Source of the DNA: Welwitschia mirabilis
Taxonomy: Eukaryota; Gnetophyta; Gnetopsida; Welwitschiales
Assembly (NCBI GenBank): GCA_051453625.1
Contig: JBOZIK010000001.1
Span: 230,000,768-230,064,767, forward strand
Direction of reading: 5' to 3'
DNA: 64,000 nt
Shown: positions 35,501-46,573 of the stretch, in pieces
Layout: each line of letters starts with the position of its first letter
Position numbering within the stretch: the stretch's first letter is position 1
The notes under the pieces: generated by a model
Told to the model about the DNA's origin: nothing
Seen by the model: only the letters and a program-made list of their open reading frames with translations
Database searches by the model: none
Translations under genes and position numbers: made by a program

Positions 35501-37776
35501 CTATATATAAATATTTAGTCCTTGCTTTCAATATTAAAGCTATTTTTCTTAAACAAAAGCTAACTAAAATAACAAACTACAGTGTAATTCCATGAGTGCC
35601 ATTATCATAAAAGTTATTACAACTAGTACAAGCTACTATTTTTACATTCAAACTAAAAGCTTCACCCACAGGAGCTAAGATATAATAGAATAATCTAACA
35701 AGAAAAGAGAAATATCATCGTCATTAAACTGATTCTTCAAGGCAGAACTTGCTCTTCCAGTATTCCAAACGCAGTACACCAAACATCCTTCCTGTAAACT
35801 ATGCAGGCATCATTAAGATGGTATCAAAATCTTTAATATGGGGATATAAAGCTAATGAGAGTCTCGATGATGCCTACGAGCATGTCTGTGCTTCTCATGA
35901 TATCTCTTTTAACCATCATCACTATTGGAACCATCCAAATGATGGTGTTTTCTTATTTTCTCATGCTTCCTTTTTTGTCTTCTTCTTCTTCTTGATTCCT
36001 CTTTCTTACTTTTCAAAGAATACTCTCTCCTATGTCTCTGCCATTTCCTCCTTTCTGTAGAGTCTAATTCACTCACCTTCTTTGTTTCCACTTCTCTCTA
36101 CCTTTCTGCATATCTGTATCACTCTTATCCTCAGAACCAGAAGAATCAACATCCTTCGATGAGAATATAACTTTTCTCAATTTCCTACCCATGGACCTTT
36201 GTCTTTTAGATTGCATTCTCCTTCCTTTCATTCTTTCATTGGAAATCTTTTCCTTCTCCTCATCTTTACTAGACCTTTTTAAAACCCTAAAGCCATGTTT
36301 TTTATTATGTTTCCCTTTCTTGTACTGTGCAGATATGATCTGCTCCATCTCCGAATCCTCATCGCTATCCATAACATCAGACTCAGAATCCTTATAAAGA
36401 ATCTCTTCCTAATTAATGACATATAATGGTTTTAAGGGTTTGGAACCCCTAGAGGTAGAAATCTTCTTCATCAAAGAAGGAAATAGATGCAATGCAATCA
36501 AAGGGAGAGATCACAACAATAGTGAAAAATTTGTAAAATCAGCGAAACAAACAATGCCAAAAACAAAGACGATCCAAAAAAAAAAAAAAAAACAAAAAAG
36601 AGTGAATAACATAAAAAGTAGCATAGATAAGCATTGGCAAAGAGATATTAGAAAAAAGTCCATAGCAATAAGGATAGACCAGAGGAGAATCAAGTAAACA
36701 TATAGAATGCTAGCCAAGAGAACAACAAGTACATAGCGAAGAATGCCATCATAGAGGAAACAAGGCAATAAATGCACAACAAACAAGAAGAATGCACATG
36801 CATATAAGAAATGATGCCAACAAAAAATACAACGCATCATAATAACATCAAAACATCAAGAGAACAAGTAGGAGGCATGCATAAAAGCCATAGAAAAATG
36901 ACAATCTACTTCTAAAATTTCTAGGTTCTTTTTTTTTTGTTTAAACCTATTTTAAAGAAATCTAAATGTCAGCTTGTGAAGATCATCAATATGATGATAA
37001 AGTATCCTGTGATTTTTTTTAATATATGAAAACTTTAAGATTTATTAGTCTCTACATCTTATCTTGTCAAAATAAAAAAAAGGAGTCATGTTATTCATGT
37101 AATTGCTTAATATATGTTCCATTATTTATTTGTTGCTTTACATATAGTTTTTTTTATTTAGATTAAGAAAAGGAGATTTATTTTTATATTGAATCTAAAA
37201 TAGATATCTTCTAAGGATTTTGACATATCCCTACATGTCTTAGATAATTCAATATAAGTCTAAAACATAATCTTATCCATTAAAATATTCATATCAAGTT
37301 TACTTAGGCTATATTTTATGTCATATGTAAAGTCCATTACTCACCTCATTTTCTTTTCTTCCAGAAATTAATTTAACATAGTAAACATATATATGTTTCT
37401 ATAGCAATTGCTTAAATATAATTATACAATTTAGTGGTATAGAAATTTTTTGAAAACTTAGTTTCCTTCCAGTTTAAAATTAGATAGGATTTTATCAAAA
37501 TTTTCTTTTTTTTTTTTTAATTTCTTAGGTAAAGGGACCTTTTTTCATCCAAATAATTCTATTTTAGATTAAGCACTATTTTGTGTTATTAAAGAACATC
37601 TCATCGATAAAGATTTTTATGAATAAATCATTTCTTTTAATGTGTTCATTCTAGATAGATAGAAAAATGTAGATTTTATCTCATTCTCAAAAATCAAATT
37701 TTTTATTTTACAAAACACAATTATAACATCATTCAATCATCCAAAACCACAAATTCAACATTGTGAAAAATTGTCA
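35501..37776 (+). mobile_element. 3' LTR of the Tat-like composite
   Basis: Matches 17848-20097 from the first bases (taaatatttagtcctt) to the last (tcataata). Beyond its end the minus-strand Athila-like gag frame resumes at once. It contains the better-preserved copy of the antisense CXIP4-like frame. Confidence 0.75.
35909..36470 (-). pseudogene. Antisense CXIP4-like gene fragment inside the 3' LTR
   Basis: Minus-strand frame: GSKPLKPLYVIN, a stop, EEILYKDSESDV, MDSDEDSEMEQIISAQYKKG, KDEEKEKISNERMKGRRMQ, SMGRKLRK, DSSGSEDKSDTDM (open 36372-36073). After a frameshift it continues DSTERRKWQRHRRE, SRRRRRQKRKHEKIRK and HHHLDGSNSDDG, then stops (open 36091-35909). The acidic SEME-x-II segment followed by alternating basic and Ser/Glu tracts resembles the C-terminal half of plant CXIP4. 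The part upstream (minus strand) is T-rich and ends ctctag before the first matching codons, like an intron acceptor. The part downstream looks like a 3' UTR. The relation to CXIP4 is from memory of that family. Confidence 0.5.
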
Positions 37777-39261
37777 TAATAATATGAGTCCAAAATTTCT
37801 ACATCATCTTTCTCATTTTTATTATTCTTAGAATTTGAAACCTCATGGGTAGGAGGTATTATATCATTTTCACTTTTTGTTACTACTTTTAAATCTCTCC
37901 TAACCTCATTTGGGTTTGGTAATGATTGAGATGTAAAAGAACTTTGTGGTCTTTGATTGGCAAGAATTGTTTGTTAAAGCAAATTCACTAAGTTTTCAGT
38001 ATTGATATTAGTATTTTCAATATTATTATTGGTTATTTCAATATTGCTATTGGTCTTGTCTTACATTCTTTTTAATTATTCTAGAGATTCCTTGAGTGGA
38101 TCATTTTGATTTTGTTGAAAGTTTGAATTTCTAAATCCATTTTCAAAAGGTCTTCATGTTGATTGTCCACCTAATATTTTTTGAAATTAAGATTAGCTTT
38201 TAAAGTTAGGTGCTTCATGGTTAAAAGAATAAACTTCCTTAAACATCCTTTCTTTAGAAGTTGGAAACAAGGGATATTTTTTAGTTGGATAAGAGTCATA
38301 TTCACAAATATCACAAGTTGAAGTGGTGTTTTCATGTTTTACCACCCTTTCATCAACTATTAATTATGTGTATTTCTCTAAGATGGTACTAAAGTCTTTA
38401 AGTAGATTGATTGAATCACTTCTTTCTTCTTACTTTTCATGTTTAAATTCCTTTAAATCTTTTATGATTTGGCCTATAATTTGATTTTCTTTAGTGTGTT
38501 TAGGCCAAGTTTGAATTATTTCTATTAGGTTTTCCAACATACTCCATGAATCATCTAGGCCTAAGTTCAATAAGTTGCCTCCATAGGAAAAGTATACAAG
38601 TTGTTTAGTTTGATAATTCACTCCACTGCAGAAATAATCAACTAACNNNNNNNNNNNNNNNNNNNNNNNNNNNNNNNNNNNNNNNNNNNNNNNNNNNAAA
38701 TTTATTAATAGGATTGGCATGACTAGCTATGTTAACATTCTTCTACACTATTAAATAATCCTCATGAGGTTATTATTAAAAGTTGGTCACTTCTTTCTTC
38801 CTTTTTCATGGAATTTTCACTCAAAAATAATTTGATAAAAACTTCTTGTGCTTGACTCCATGACTTAAGACTCTTACGTGGGATAGTTTTAAGCCAAAAT
38901 TTTCCCTTCCTCTAAGTCTAACTAGAAAAATAATCAGGTAGGTATGATTATTATTATATATTTTTTTTTCATTTTCTAAGGTAAGCACAAGTTGTTCAAT
39001 GTCAGCTATATGTTAAAAAGGGTCTTCCTCAAGTTCTATCAAAAAAGTTATATAAGCACTTAGGTTTATTAATTCTATATCATCTCTAAGAGATAAATCA
39101 AAAGGATTTTGAATTTTATGTTTTTTATTATCAATTAAATCTCTAAGAGTAACATTTTCATTCATAGTAAAAGTTTGTATTATAATTGGAGTACTAGATG
39201 AAGTGATTTACTTTTGTTTTTGCAATGATTTTGACATATTTGACATATTTGAAGAAGACAT
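37777..39261 (-). pseudogene. gag: gag of the Athila-like element, left of the insertion
   Basis: Start ATG at 39261 (MSSSNMSNMSKSLQKQK), with a second ATG at 39165 giving MNENVTLRDLIDNKKHKIQN, NPFDLSLRDDIELINL and a stop. The capsid part lies at about 38900-38430, with an open stretch 38720-38430 containing YFCSGVNYQTKQLVYFSYGG. The zinc-knuckle remnant near 38340-38290 reads CDICEYDSYPTKKYP, with His and Cys positions lost. The end, about 37960-37777, is well preserved (DIIPPTHEVSNSKN, DDVEILDSY) and is cut by the Tat-like LTR. The plus-strand relative is at 59235-60640. A 51-base N gap lies at 38647-38697. Confidence 0.75.
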
Positions 39262-39549
39262 GACACGATGTACTTCTATACTATAATTCTCTTTTGTAAA
39301 ATCTGATTTTGAAACAATAAAAGTAAAAAAATCTTCTTCTTTAATTTTTGAAATTTACGTACCTAGGCGATGCATATCTAGATTTTACTCGTAGTTAAAT
39401 AATCCTTTTTTGATGTTTTCTTCAATCAAGTTCCACTCTAACTAATATTTCGTCTTTTTACCAGAATTTACTATATCCTTACATGCTTAGATAATTAATA
39501 AAAAATTAAAATAAAAAACAATATACTATCATCCTCCTAGTTATGGTGA
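39262..39549 (-). mobile_element. 5' leader of the Athila-like element, partly deleted
   Basis: The minus-strand sequence of about 39490-39340 (gtaaaaagacgaaata, then aggattatttaactac) matches the plus-strand leader at 59005-59090 (gtaaaaagacaaagta, then aggtctagttaactac). The primer-binding site and about 450 bp of leader present in that relative (58520-59000) are missing here, as is the 3' end of the LTR. Confidence 0.6.
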
Positions 39550-40265
39550 TGACCAAGAGAAATAACAATGTAATATGGAATTGAAATGCAATATGGAATT
39601 AAAAATTCAATAACAATGCAAATCTAAACTAACCAAAGTTAATATTAATAAAGGTTTCCCTTATGATCTAAATAATTTATAGAATTATCACTAGACTATA
39701 ATCAACTTAAACCATAAGGGACATAAACACATTTAGAGTGAAAAGAGTATTTAAATTAATCATAGAACTTTTACATCCATTTGTAATAAAGTAGTAGCTC
39801 CTCAATGGAGGATATGCAGCCCAACACCAATGGTAACTTCTTTCTATAGCTATTGGATGGATCTCTTGTTCTTCATTCTTCCATCATAAGAGCATAGGAC
39901 ATAAAAGATGGAAATAGAAGTGAAGAAAAGAGAGGGAATTTATAATTTTACATTAAAGTTCTAGAAGCTTAACCCTAGAAGTTGGAGAATAAATCTTAGT
40001 ATCCTATGGGTTGCATGACCCCATTACTACGATAATTCTTTTTGTCATAAAAAATAGCTACCATCCTGACTATCATGGGGATGATAAAGGGGACATCATT
40101 CTATGTAAAAAAGATGCTCCATTAGCTTTAGGCCTCGTTATCAACCCTGCAACTTCTGTCTAAGTCATCAGTGTTTTCATCTTGCTTGTCATGAGGATAA
40201 TAGAGGAAACGATAGGCTTCCACATCTTTAATCTCAAAGATAAATCAGCCTTTTACATAGTACAT
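39550..40265 (-). mobile_element. Truncated 5' LTR of the Athila-like element (family Z, copy 2)
   Basis: Matches the middle of copy 1 (about 10350-11060), for example tttagagtgaaaagag. Both ends are missing: the LTR 3' end with the primer site, and the outer 5' end beyond agtacat at 40265. It joins the gag leader directly, which ties it to this element. Confidence 0.65.
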
Positions 40266-42359
40266 TTTGATAGGATCGAGAACCCTTTGGGGGGGTTGAA
40301 TAGGTTCTTAAAATCACAACACAATATTCTAAATGAATTTAAGATAAATAAAAAACTTGCACAAAATAATTCACTANNNNNNNNNNNNNNNNNNNNNNNN
40401 NNNNNNNNNNNNNNNNNNNNNNNNNNNNNNNNNNNNNNNNNNNNNNNNNNNNNNNNNNNNNNNNNNNNNNNNNNNNTTTTAAACTTGTGTGTAGAGTATA
40501 CCCTTAAAAAATTTTCCATCCTATTTCATTACTTGACTCTTACTTTTACAACTCTGAATCTAATAGGTGTAGTGCTTTGAAGTATTTTGTAATCCCTAAA
40601 ATAAGTCATTTCATAAGAAGGTAAGTATTTCCTAAGGATGTTTTTCTTATAAAACCCCTAAAACATTATTACTTATCTAATCATCCACTTAATCCTATTC
40701 ATTCACCACTTTCATATTTCAATAATGCCATTAAGTCAAAAAATAATTCATCTCAACCATTTATTTATGAATTCATGAGACTTATAAACCCAGGTGAATG
40801 GAATTTAATAAAACTCAATAATAAGCAACCTTGTAATCACTTAAGTAATGGTTATGATTAACTATATTTATGAGTTTCTAAGAAAAACTTACATTTATTT
40901 TGAATCTGATTATTAAAGTCATGTTCAATTAAGATCTTTGATTTACATAAGACATGGTAAAAAAAGGTAAAATCTACCTTTATAGTATATTTCTTATGTT
41001 TTTATTTTTTAATTTTGAAGAGATAGCTGGTAGGTAATTTTGCATCATACAAATGCTTGGTGGTGCTTGGGCTTGTAGAATCTAAGCCACTTGTATTCTT
41101 TACAAATAGTGAGTAGGTAATTTTATGCCATACAAATGCCTAGTAACACCTGGGCTTTCAAAATCTATTCTATTTATATTCTTCACCATTGTCGGGGTTT
41201 GAACTTTGAACCTTTGGATCCATGTATTTATGATCTTACCACTCTAGTAAGTAGTTGTTGACATATGGTTCTTATGTTTAAAGCTTTTTATGGGGATAAA
41301 ATTTTTCTTGATTAGATTAATAAGCCAATGATCCTTCTAATGTTCATAAACAATTAATATGAGAAGAAGAATAAAGAAAAAAGATAATATATCTTCTACT
41401 AAGGCATATCTCATCAATTACTTAATTAGATTTAGTTGAGTACATGAGGTCTATGGATGTTTACTTGTAATTTAGCTCTAATGATTTAATTATAACACAA
41501 TCAACTACATTAGGGATATAAATACTTGCTGATAATGTAGCATTAATTTCTTTACAAAACAACATGGCTAACTTAATTGAAAAAAAAAAATTTATAATAC
41601 AAGATGCTAAATGTAATTCAAATTCTTAAAACAATAAACATATATGTTGGTAAAAAAGGAAAATAAAGGGGGAAAATGGGAATTAAAGGCCTTCTACATT
41701 TTATTGTATTTTAACTTTCATACTTAAGATTTTCTACAATTTCTTAAATTTGTATAAGTCATTTGGTCGATACTATACTTACTTGATATTGAGATCCATT
41801 AAAAAAATTAAAAAATATAATAAAGGCCATTGAGTTAGGTAGGTTATCTCTTTTATTCATTAGTTGCATGGCTAAGTCCTTTGCCATATTTACATTCTCC
41901 ATCTTCATCACCCATTCTAATTCATCCTTATTTCATTAGAAATACCATCATAAGGCATAAATTATTTTTATGATTAATTTTAATTTAGCATTTAATAAAA
42001 ATGATTATCTTACATTAGGCAATTTTTCCTTTCATAGCTTAGTTACATTGCTATGCATTATTTTTCTTTCAATAAGGAAAACTTGTAAATATTTTTCTAA
42101 GGATATATTCTCAAAATAGTTAATACTTTTTATTATAGAAGTTTATAAACGAAGTTAAATTTTGGTTAGGGGACAGGACATCTATTTCTCATAGAATTTT
42201 TCAATTTTGTTGCCTTATTACTAGAAAATTGGTCATAAAATTTTCAAAGATATATCTTTTTTCACACTTAATGTATTATCTGAGATAATTTTTCCATGTT
42301 AATCATTTCATTATTAACTTTTGGCTAGAAGTCTAGAAAAGTCTAGTTAACGGGTGTGT
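40266..42359 (+). mobile_element. Family R interior, right part; no recognisable gene
   Basis: The right portion (about 41290-42359) matches 45610-46573, including ggtctagt...ggtgtgtt just before the LTR start, so it is probably the 3' interior of family R. The rest is unassigned. It contains a run of seven G in a ttgaatagg context near 40291, a 100-base N gap (40377-40476) and an imperfect tandem repeat at 41025-41190. No protein was recognised. Confidence 0.4.
41025..41190. repeat. Imperfect ~79 bp tandem duplication
   Basis: Unit 1 (about 41028-41105) contains taggtaattttgcatcat and acaaatgcttgg, ending ttgtattcttta. Unit 2 (about 41107-41185) contains taggtaattttatgccat and acaaatgcctag, ending tttatattcttc. 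The units are in direct orientation, roughly 75-80 percent alike by eye. Confidence 0.75.
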
Positions 42360-43440
42360 TAACATGTAAAAATTAACATTCTAATTAATTTTTTAACTAA
42401 TTTATCTTAATAAAAGATATTAATATAATAAATTTTTTATAAAAGAATGTCTTTTATTACTTTTCTATAATAATTATGAACTTTTCATCTTCCCATGATA
42501 TTTTCAAGATAATTATTTCATTCAAAAGAACATTATAAAAGATGAACATCATTTGGTCTAAAACAACAATTCCACCATAGTACTTTTCAGTAGTTTATCT
42601 TAAATCTCATGTTCTAAACTTATTCTATAAAATTTAAATAAATATAGTTAAATAAGTTTCAAATCAGAAATAACTAGAATCTTTGATGATGCATGGTGGT
42701 AATGATGATAACACATAATGACAACATGTGGTAATGTTTAGTAGGATGATGGAGAAGAAACATAACAACATTATTAGTTGATAGAAGTAGTAGTATCTAG
42801 ATGTCAAGTATTAGGCTCATCATGATGATTCCTATCTAATGAAAGATGACAAAGATCTTATCTAATGCTACATGACATATTTTATAATTACACATTTAAC
42901 ACTATAAGATAAAGACTTGTAATCATCCCCCACATTGTGCTTACCTATAAAAGGGCCTTGATCCCTCATTTGTAACATTGCTTATTTGGGTGAAGTAATA
43001 GAATCCTTGGAGTGTTAAATCAACATGGCCTTCTAAGTACCTTTTTTAGGGAGTAAGCATGCTTCAAGTATAGCTTTAGAAGTTTTTTCTATCTTTCTTT
43101 TTATTTCTTTAATGTAGTGTATCTCTTCTGATTTAATACAAAGTAGATGTTTATTTTGATTTCAAGTCATAAATATATTTATATCTTTAATGCTTAGTGA
43201 ATTTACATTATCAATTTCTTCTATTAATTGAGTGAATTTATTAGTCAATTGGTCTAATTTTCTTCCATTTAATGGATTCTAAATGCATTAATCCTTACTT
43301 TCCATGCTTATTTTAGGTCTATAAAGGATCAACTAACTTTTAAATTCACCAACTCTTATATGGTAAATAAGATTATGTCATCATAACTTAAGTTGTCGTT
43401 ACTTAATAATTTGAATTATGTTTTATAAAGGTGTAGGATG
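42360..43440 (+). mobile_element. Divergent internal LTR copy of family R
   Basis: The start TGTTAACATG and upstream sequence match 46540-46600. The TATA box tataaaaggg at 42946-42955 corresponds to 47212 and 6881. Similarity fades after about 43250, so the right end is uncertain. It differs more from the two outer LTRs than they differ from each other. Confidence 0.55.
42946..42955 (+). promoter_or_regulatory. TATA box of the divergent family R LTR
   Basis: tataaaaggg followed by gccttg, conserved with 6881 and 47212. Confidence 0.6.
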
Positions 43441-44013
43441 TCATTGAGTGAAGAATCACTAGTGGATAGGTTGGGTTAGACCTTGGAGCTTTCTTACTTT
43501 CCTACCTCTCCAAATGAAGTTTTAAGACATCTCTTAGCTTTTTTATTTTTTTCCTTTTCTTTTATTATAAGATAAGTAAGGTTTATGTGATTTTATATAA
43601 GTCATCTCAATTATCCCTATAAAGAGAATAATACTAGGTATTCACCTAGTTTAAATCTAATTCATAGTACTTAAACAAATGGTAGTTGATCTCTTGAAGT
43701 ATTTGGTTAATCCATAGATAAAATTGATATGTTAGGTTATCCAAATTTTAAGAATGTTGGTCAATTGTTTGCCCTATATTTATTTCATTTAATAATGAAT
43801 TGTTGGCCTTCATATGCCTATTATTTTCTTGTAGTAGTTAGTCCATTAAACTCATTGATAAACATAGTTGTTTCACTCCTAGGTTTTCTCTAGGTTGTCA
43901 ATCCTCTAGAAAATATCGATCAACTGCATATTAATATTTTTCATACTTCTAGAGATTTCAACATATAACTTGATCAAATCCTTTATTAGGTGCTTTAGAG
44001 CCTTAAATCCCTT
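43441..44013 (+). other. Unassigned segment between a family R LTR and an Athila LTR
   Basis: About 570 bp with no reading frame and no repeat partner found in the window. It is probably interior of the local family R copy. Confidence 0.3.
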
Positions 44014-45249
44014 TGTTGTGGTGTGAATTTATGTAATTCTTAAGTCCTTTAGGTAAACCTATAAATCAGAGCACTTGCAAAAAAACACGCGTTAGTATAG
44101 ATGGGAGCTAATCCAAATGTCATAATTCTAAGAAACACACTAAGCTTAGAGTTAGAGAATTGATTTTATGAAGTATTTTTAGGCTTTTATCGTTTAACTA
44201 ATAAAAATAAATAACAATGCAAAATATAATGCAAAATGAATGGAGATGAAATGCAGTGGATGGAATGAGATGAATTTTACTTGGATCCTAATTCTCCTGT
44301 CACAAGAACCAGCTCTCTCTAATTTAAATCAATTAAGAAGAGTTCTTTACTTATTCCTAACCAATGTAAACTATGAGATAAGCCAAATAGAATATGGAAT
44401 TGAAATAAATTAACAATGTAAACCTAAACTAATCAAAGTTAACCGTAACAAAGTTTTTCCTTATGATCTAAATAAATTATAAAATTATCACTAGACTATA
44501 ACCAACTTAAACTATAAGAAACATAAACACATTTAGAGTGAAAAGAGTATTTGAATTAATCATAGAACTTTTACATCTACTTACAACAAAGTAGCATCTC
44601 CTCAATGGAGGATACTCAGCCCAACACTAAGGGTAACTTCTCTCTATAGTTATTAAATGGATCTTTTAACCTTCAGTCTTCTATCATAATAGAATCAAGT
44701 ATAAAAGATTGAAATAGAAGTGAAGGAAAGGAAGGGTATTTATAGTATTACATTAAAGCTCTAAAAGCTTAAGCCTAGAGGTCACAGAAGAAACCCTAAT
44801 AGCCCAAATGGGTCACATGACCCCATTACAAAGATAATTCTTTTTCATCATAGAAAATAGCTATCATCTTGACTATCGTGAAAACAACATAAATGATGTT
44901 ACTTCACATCAAAAGATGCTCCATTAGCTTTAGGCCCCGCTGTCAACCTCACAGCTTCTATCCAAGTTAGCAATGCTATTGTCCTACCTATCATGGGAAT
45001 GACAGAGGGGACGATAAGCTTTCTCATATTCAACCCCAAAGATAAATTAGTATTCTACTCAGTACATCCTTCTAAAGTATGAAGTGTTAAAATAAACCTG
45101 AGAAGCCATCAAATATGCTAATAATAACATATTTTAATGATCATCTTGTCTATTTTCCATAAAATTAGTATTACATTTAAACCTATATAAAAGTCCTGCA
45201 AAAATACTCAAAATACACTATCAAATTCTTAAAAATTAGTATTGCAACA
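44014..45249 (-). mobile_element. Solo-like Athila LTR (family Z, copy 3)
   Basis: Plus-strand ends TGTTGTGGTG and TTGCAACA, 1236 bp, homologous to 9982-11230 over its length. No primer site or gag leader lies on its inner side and no polypurine tract on the other, so it looks like a solo LTR. The flanking five bases (ccctt and atatc) do not match, so a target duplication is not supported. Confidence 0.75.
44734..44745 (-). promoter_or_regulatory. TATA box of the solo-like Athila LTR
   Basis: The minus strand reads CTATAAATACCC about 505 bp into the LTR. The same place in copy 1 has one change (CTACAAATACCC). Confidence 0.6.
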
Positions 45250-46573
45250 ATATCATTTACTCCATTGAATTAATCCTCGTTACATTTGATTTCATCTTTC
45301 ACAATCCTTCATTTAACTCCATCTAGTAAAATTCACTAACCAACCTCGCCTTCCATTCATTCATGAATTCTTTAGATTAGACAATCTTAGTTAATGATCC
45401 TTAACTAGAATAAACTATTAATAAGTTATCACTTTATCATGTTAAACTAAGTATAATATCAGTTTACTTATAATTTCAAAAAATGTTTTTTCTTATTTGT
45501 GAGTTAACCTATTAAGATTTAGTTTTACTTAAGGCCTCCTAAATGGAAGTATGATTAAATTAATATGGAATCTACTTTTATGTTAAGTAAATTATTTTAA
45601 AGAATTTTATAAAAATAAGAATTATCTTGATTAGTTTAATGATCTAATGATCCCTTTATGTGCATCAAACTATATTGAAAATGAGACAGATGATTAGAAG
45701 AAAATAAAAATATCTCCTCTCCAAAAGTACATTAATTATTAATTAATTAAAAATTATATTTAATTAACTACATTGAGGCTATGGATGCTCATAGGTAATG
45801 CATCTTTAATGATTTATTTTATAATTTGTTTAACTGCATGCATCATCGCTATAAACTTCATTGTCAATGCAACATTAACTCCTTTATGCATTGATATGTT
45901 TAACTCTATTAGAAGGAGATTTCATAACATTAAATGCCCAATTAGATCAAAAATTCTTAAAATAAGAAATAAAGAATAATTGTAGAAGAGGTAGATTGGA
46001 ATAAAAAAGGTGGAATTAAAATACTCTTTTGTGTTTACTTTCTTTAACTTATAAACTTAGAGATTTTTCTTAACTAATTTTTGATTATTTGCATGTTTAC
46101 TTATAGGATATCATATTTGTATGGTAATGTAATGCATTATACATTTGTAATAAAATTCATAAATTTTCAATAAATGTGGCCATTAACTAAGGTATTCTAT
46201 CTTTTGAATTAATGGATTGATGCATTTTTCACTAGGTTTCATGTTTGGTTTTCTCCAAAGATTACATTATGTTCCCTAAATACATGTAACATCATCATGT
46301 GCAAGCATAATGAACTTGGTCTTAAAAGCCTTATATAAAGTTTCCTATCTTTATAACTTTGAGAATAAATTTTCATTTTGGTTAGAGGGTATGACATTCA
46401 TTTTTACTAAGTTTTTCAAATTTGATGCCTTATTCATTAAAAATTGATCTTTTTTTTTCCGAAAATGACATCTTTTCTGTCCTTGAGTATTTTAAGTTAG
46501 TTAATTTTTTCATGTTATTCATGTATTTATCAACTTTTTGCTAAGAGTTTAGAAAAGGTCTAGTCAGGAGGTG
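45250..46573 (+). mobile_element. Family R 3' interior, second copy; no recognisable gene
   Basis: From about 45610 it is collinear with 41290-42359 (for example ttgattagtttaatgatc versus ttgattagattaataagc). It ends ggaggtgtg before the LTR start, which could serve as a weak polypurine tract. A 68-residue open stretch (45773-45979) is not conserved in the other copy. Confidence 0.45.

Larger units (their letters stand above)
17848..37776 (+). mobile_element. Tat-like Ty3/gypsy composite inserted in the Athila-like gag-pol
   Basis: Two LTRs of about 2.25 kb in the same orientation (17848-20097 and 35501-37776), roughly 85 percent alike by eye, enclose 15.4 kb. The left half has primer site, gag, protease and RT, then stops at a gap. 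The right half starts again with an LTR-like block, primer site, gag, protease and RT and continues through RNase H, archaeal-type RNase H and integrase to a polypurine tract. The extra archaeal RNase H before integrase marks the Tat lineage. Both halves are heavily mutated. Either a related element inserted into, or recombined with, the first. Confidence 0.75.
9982..40265 (-). mobile_element. Athila-like Ty3/gypsy element split by a Tat-like insertion
   Basis: Reading leftward on the minus strand: 5' LTR remnant (40265-39550), leader, gag (39261-37777), then a 20 kb insertion, then the rest of gag-pol (17847-13400) with protease, RT, RNase H and integrase, a 3' module (13395-11231) and the 3' LTR (11230-9982). 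The gag-pol frame stops at 37777 and resumes at 17847, collinear with the uninterrupted plus-strand relative at 60430-60720. Gene order and the RNase H and protease sequences fit the Athila branch. All frames contain stops. One caution is the duplicated sequence around the gap at 16573-16672. Confidence 0.75.

Noticed and set aside
36416-36840. Frames of 93 and 109 residues within the 3' LTR
   Set aside because: The first is Lys-rich around a poly(A) run and the second is its hydrophobic complement; neither has a counterpart in the 5' LTR.
41195-41225. gtcggggtttgaactttgaacc as the B box of a tRNA or tRNA-derived SINE
   Set aside because: No A box at a suitable distance and no cloverleaf could be drawn.
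44009-45254. Target duplication of the solo-like Athila LTR
   Set aside because: The flanks ccctt and atatc do not match. The right flank resembles the left flank of the LTR at 9982 (atatt), but the sequence inside 44014 has no primer site, so pairing the two LTRs as one element is not supported.
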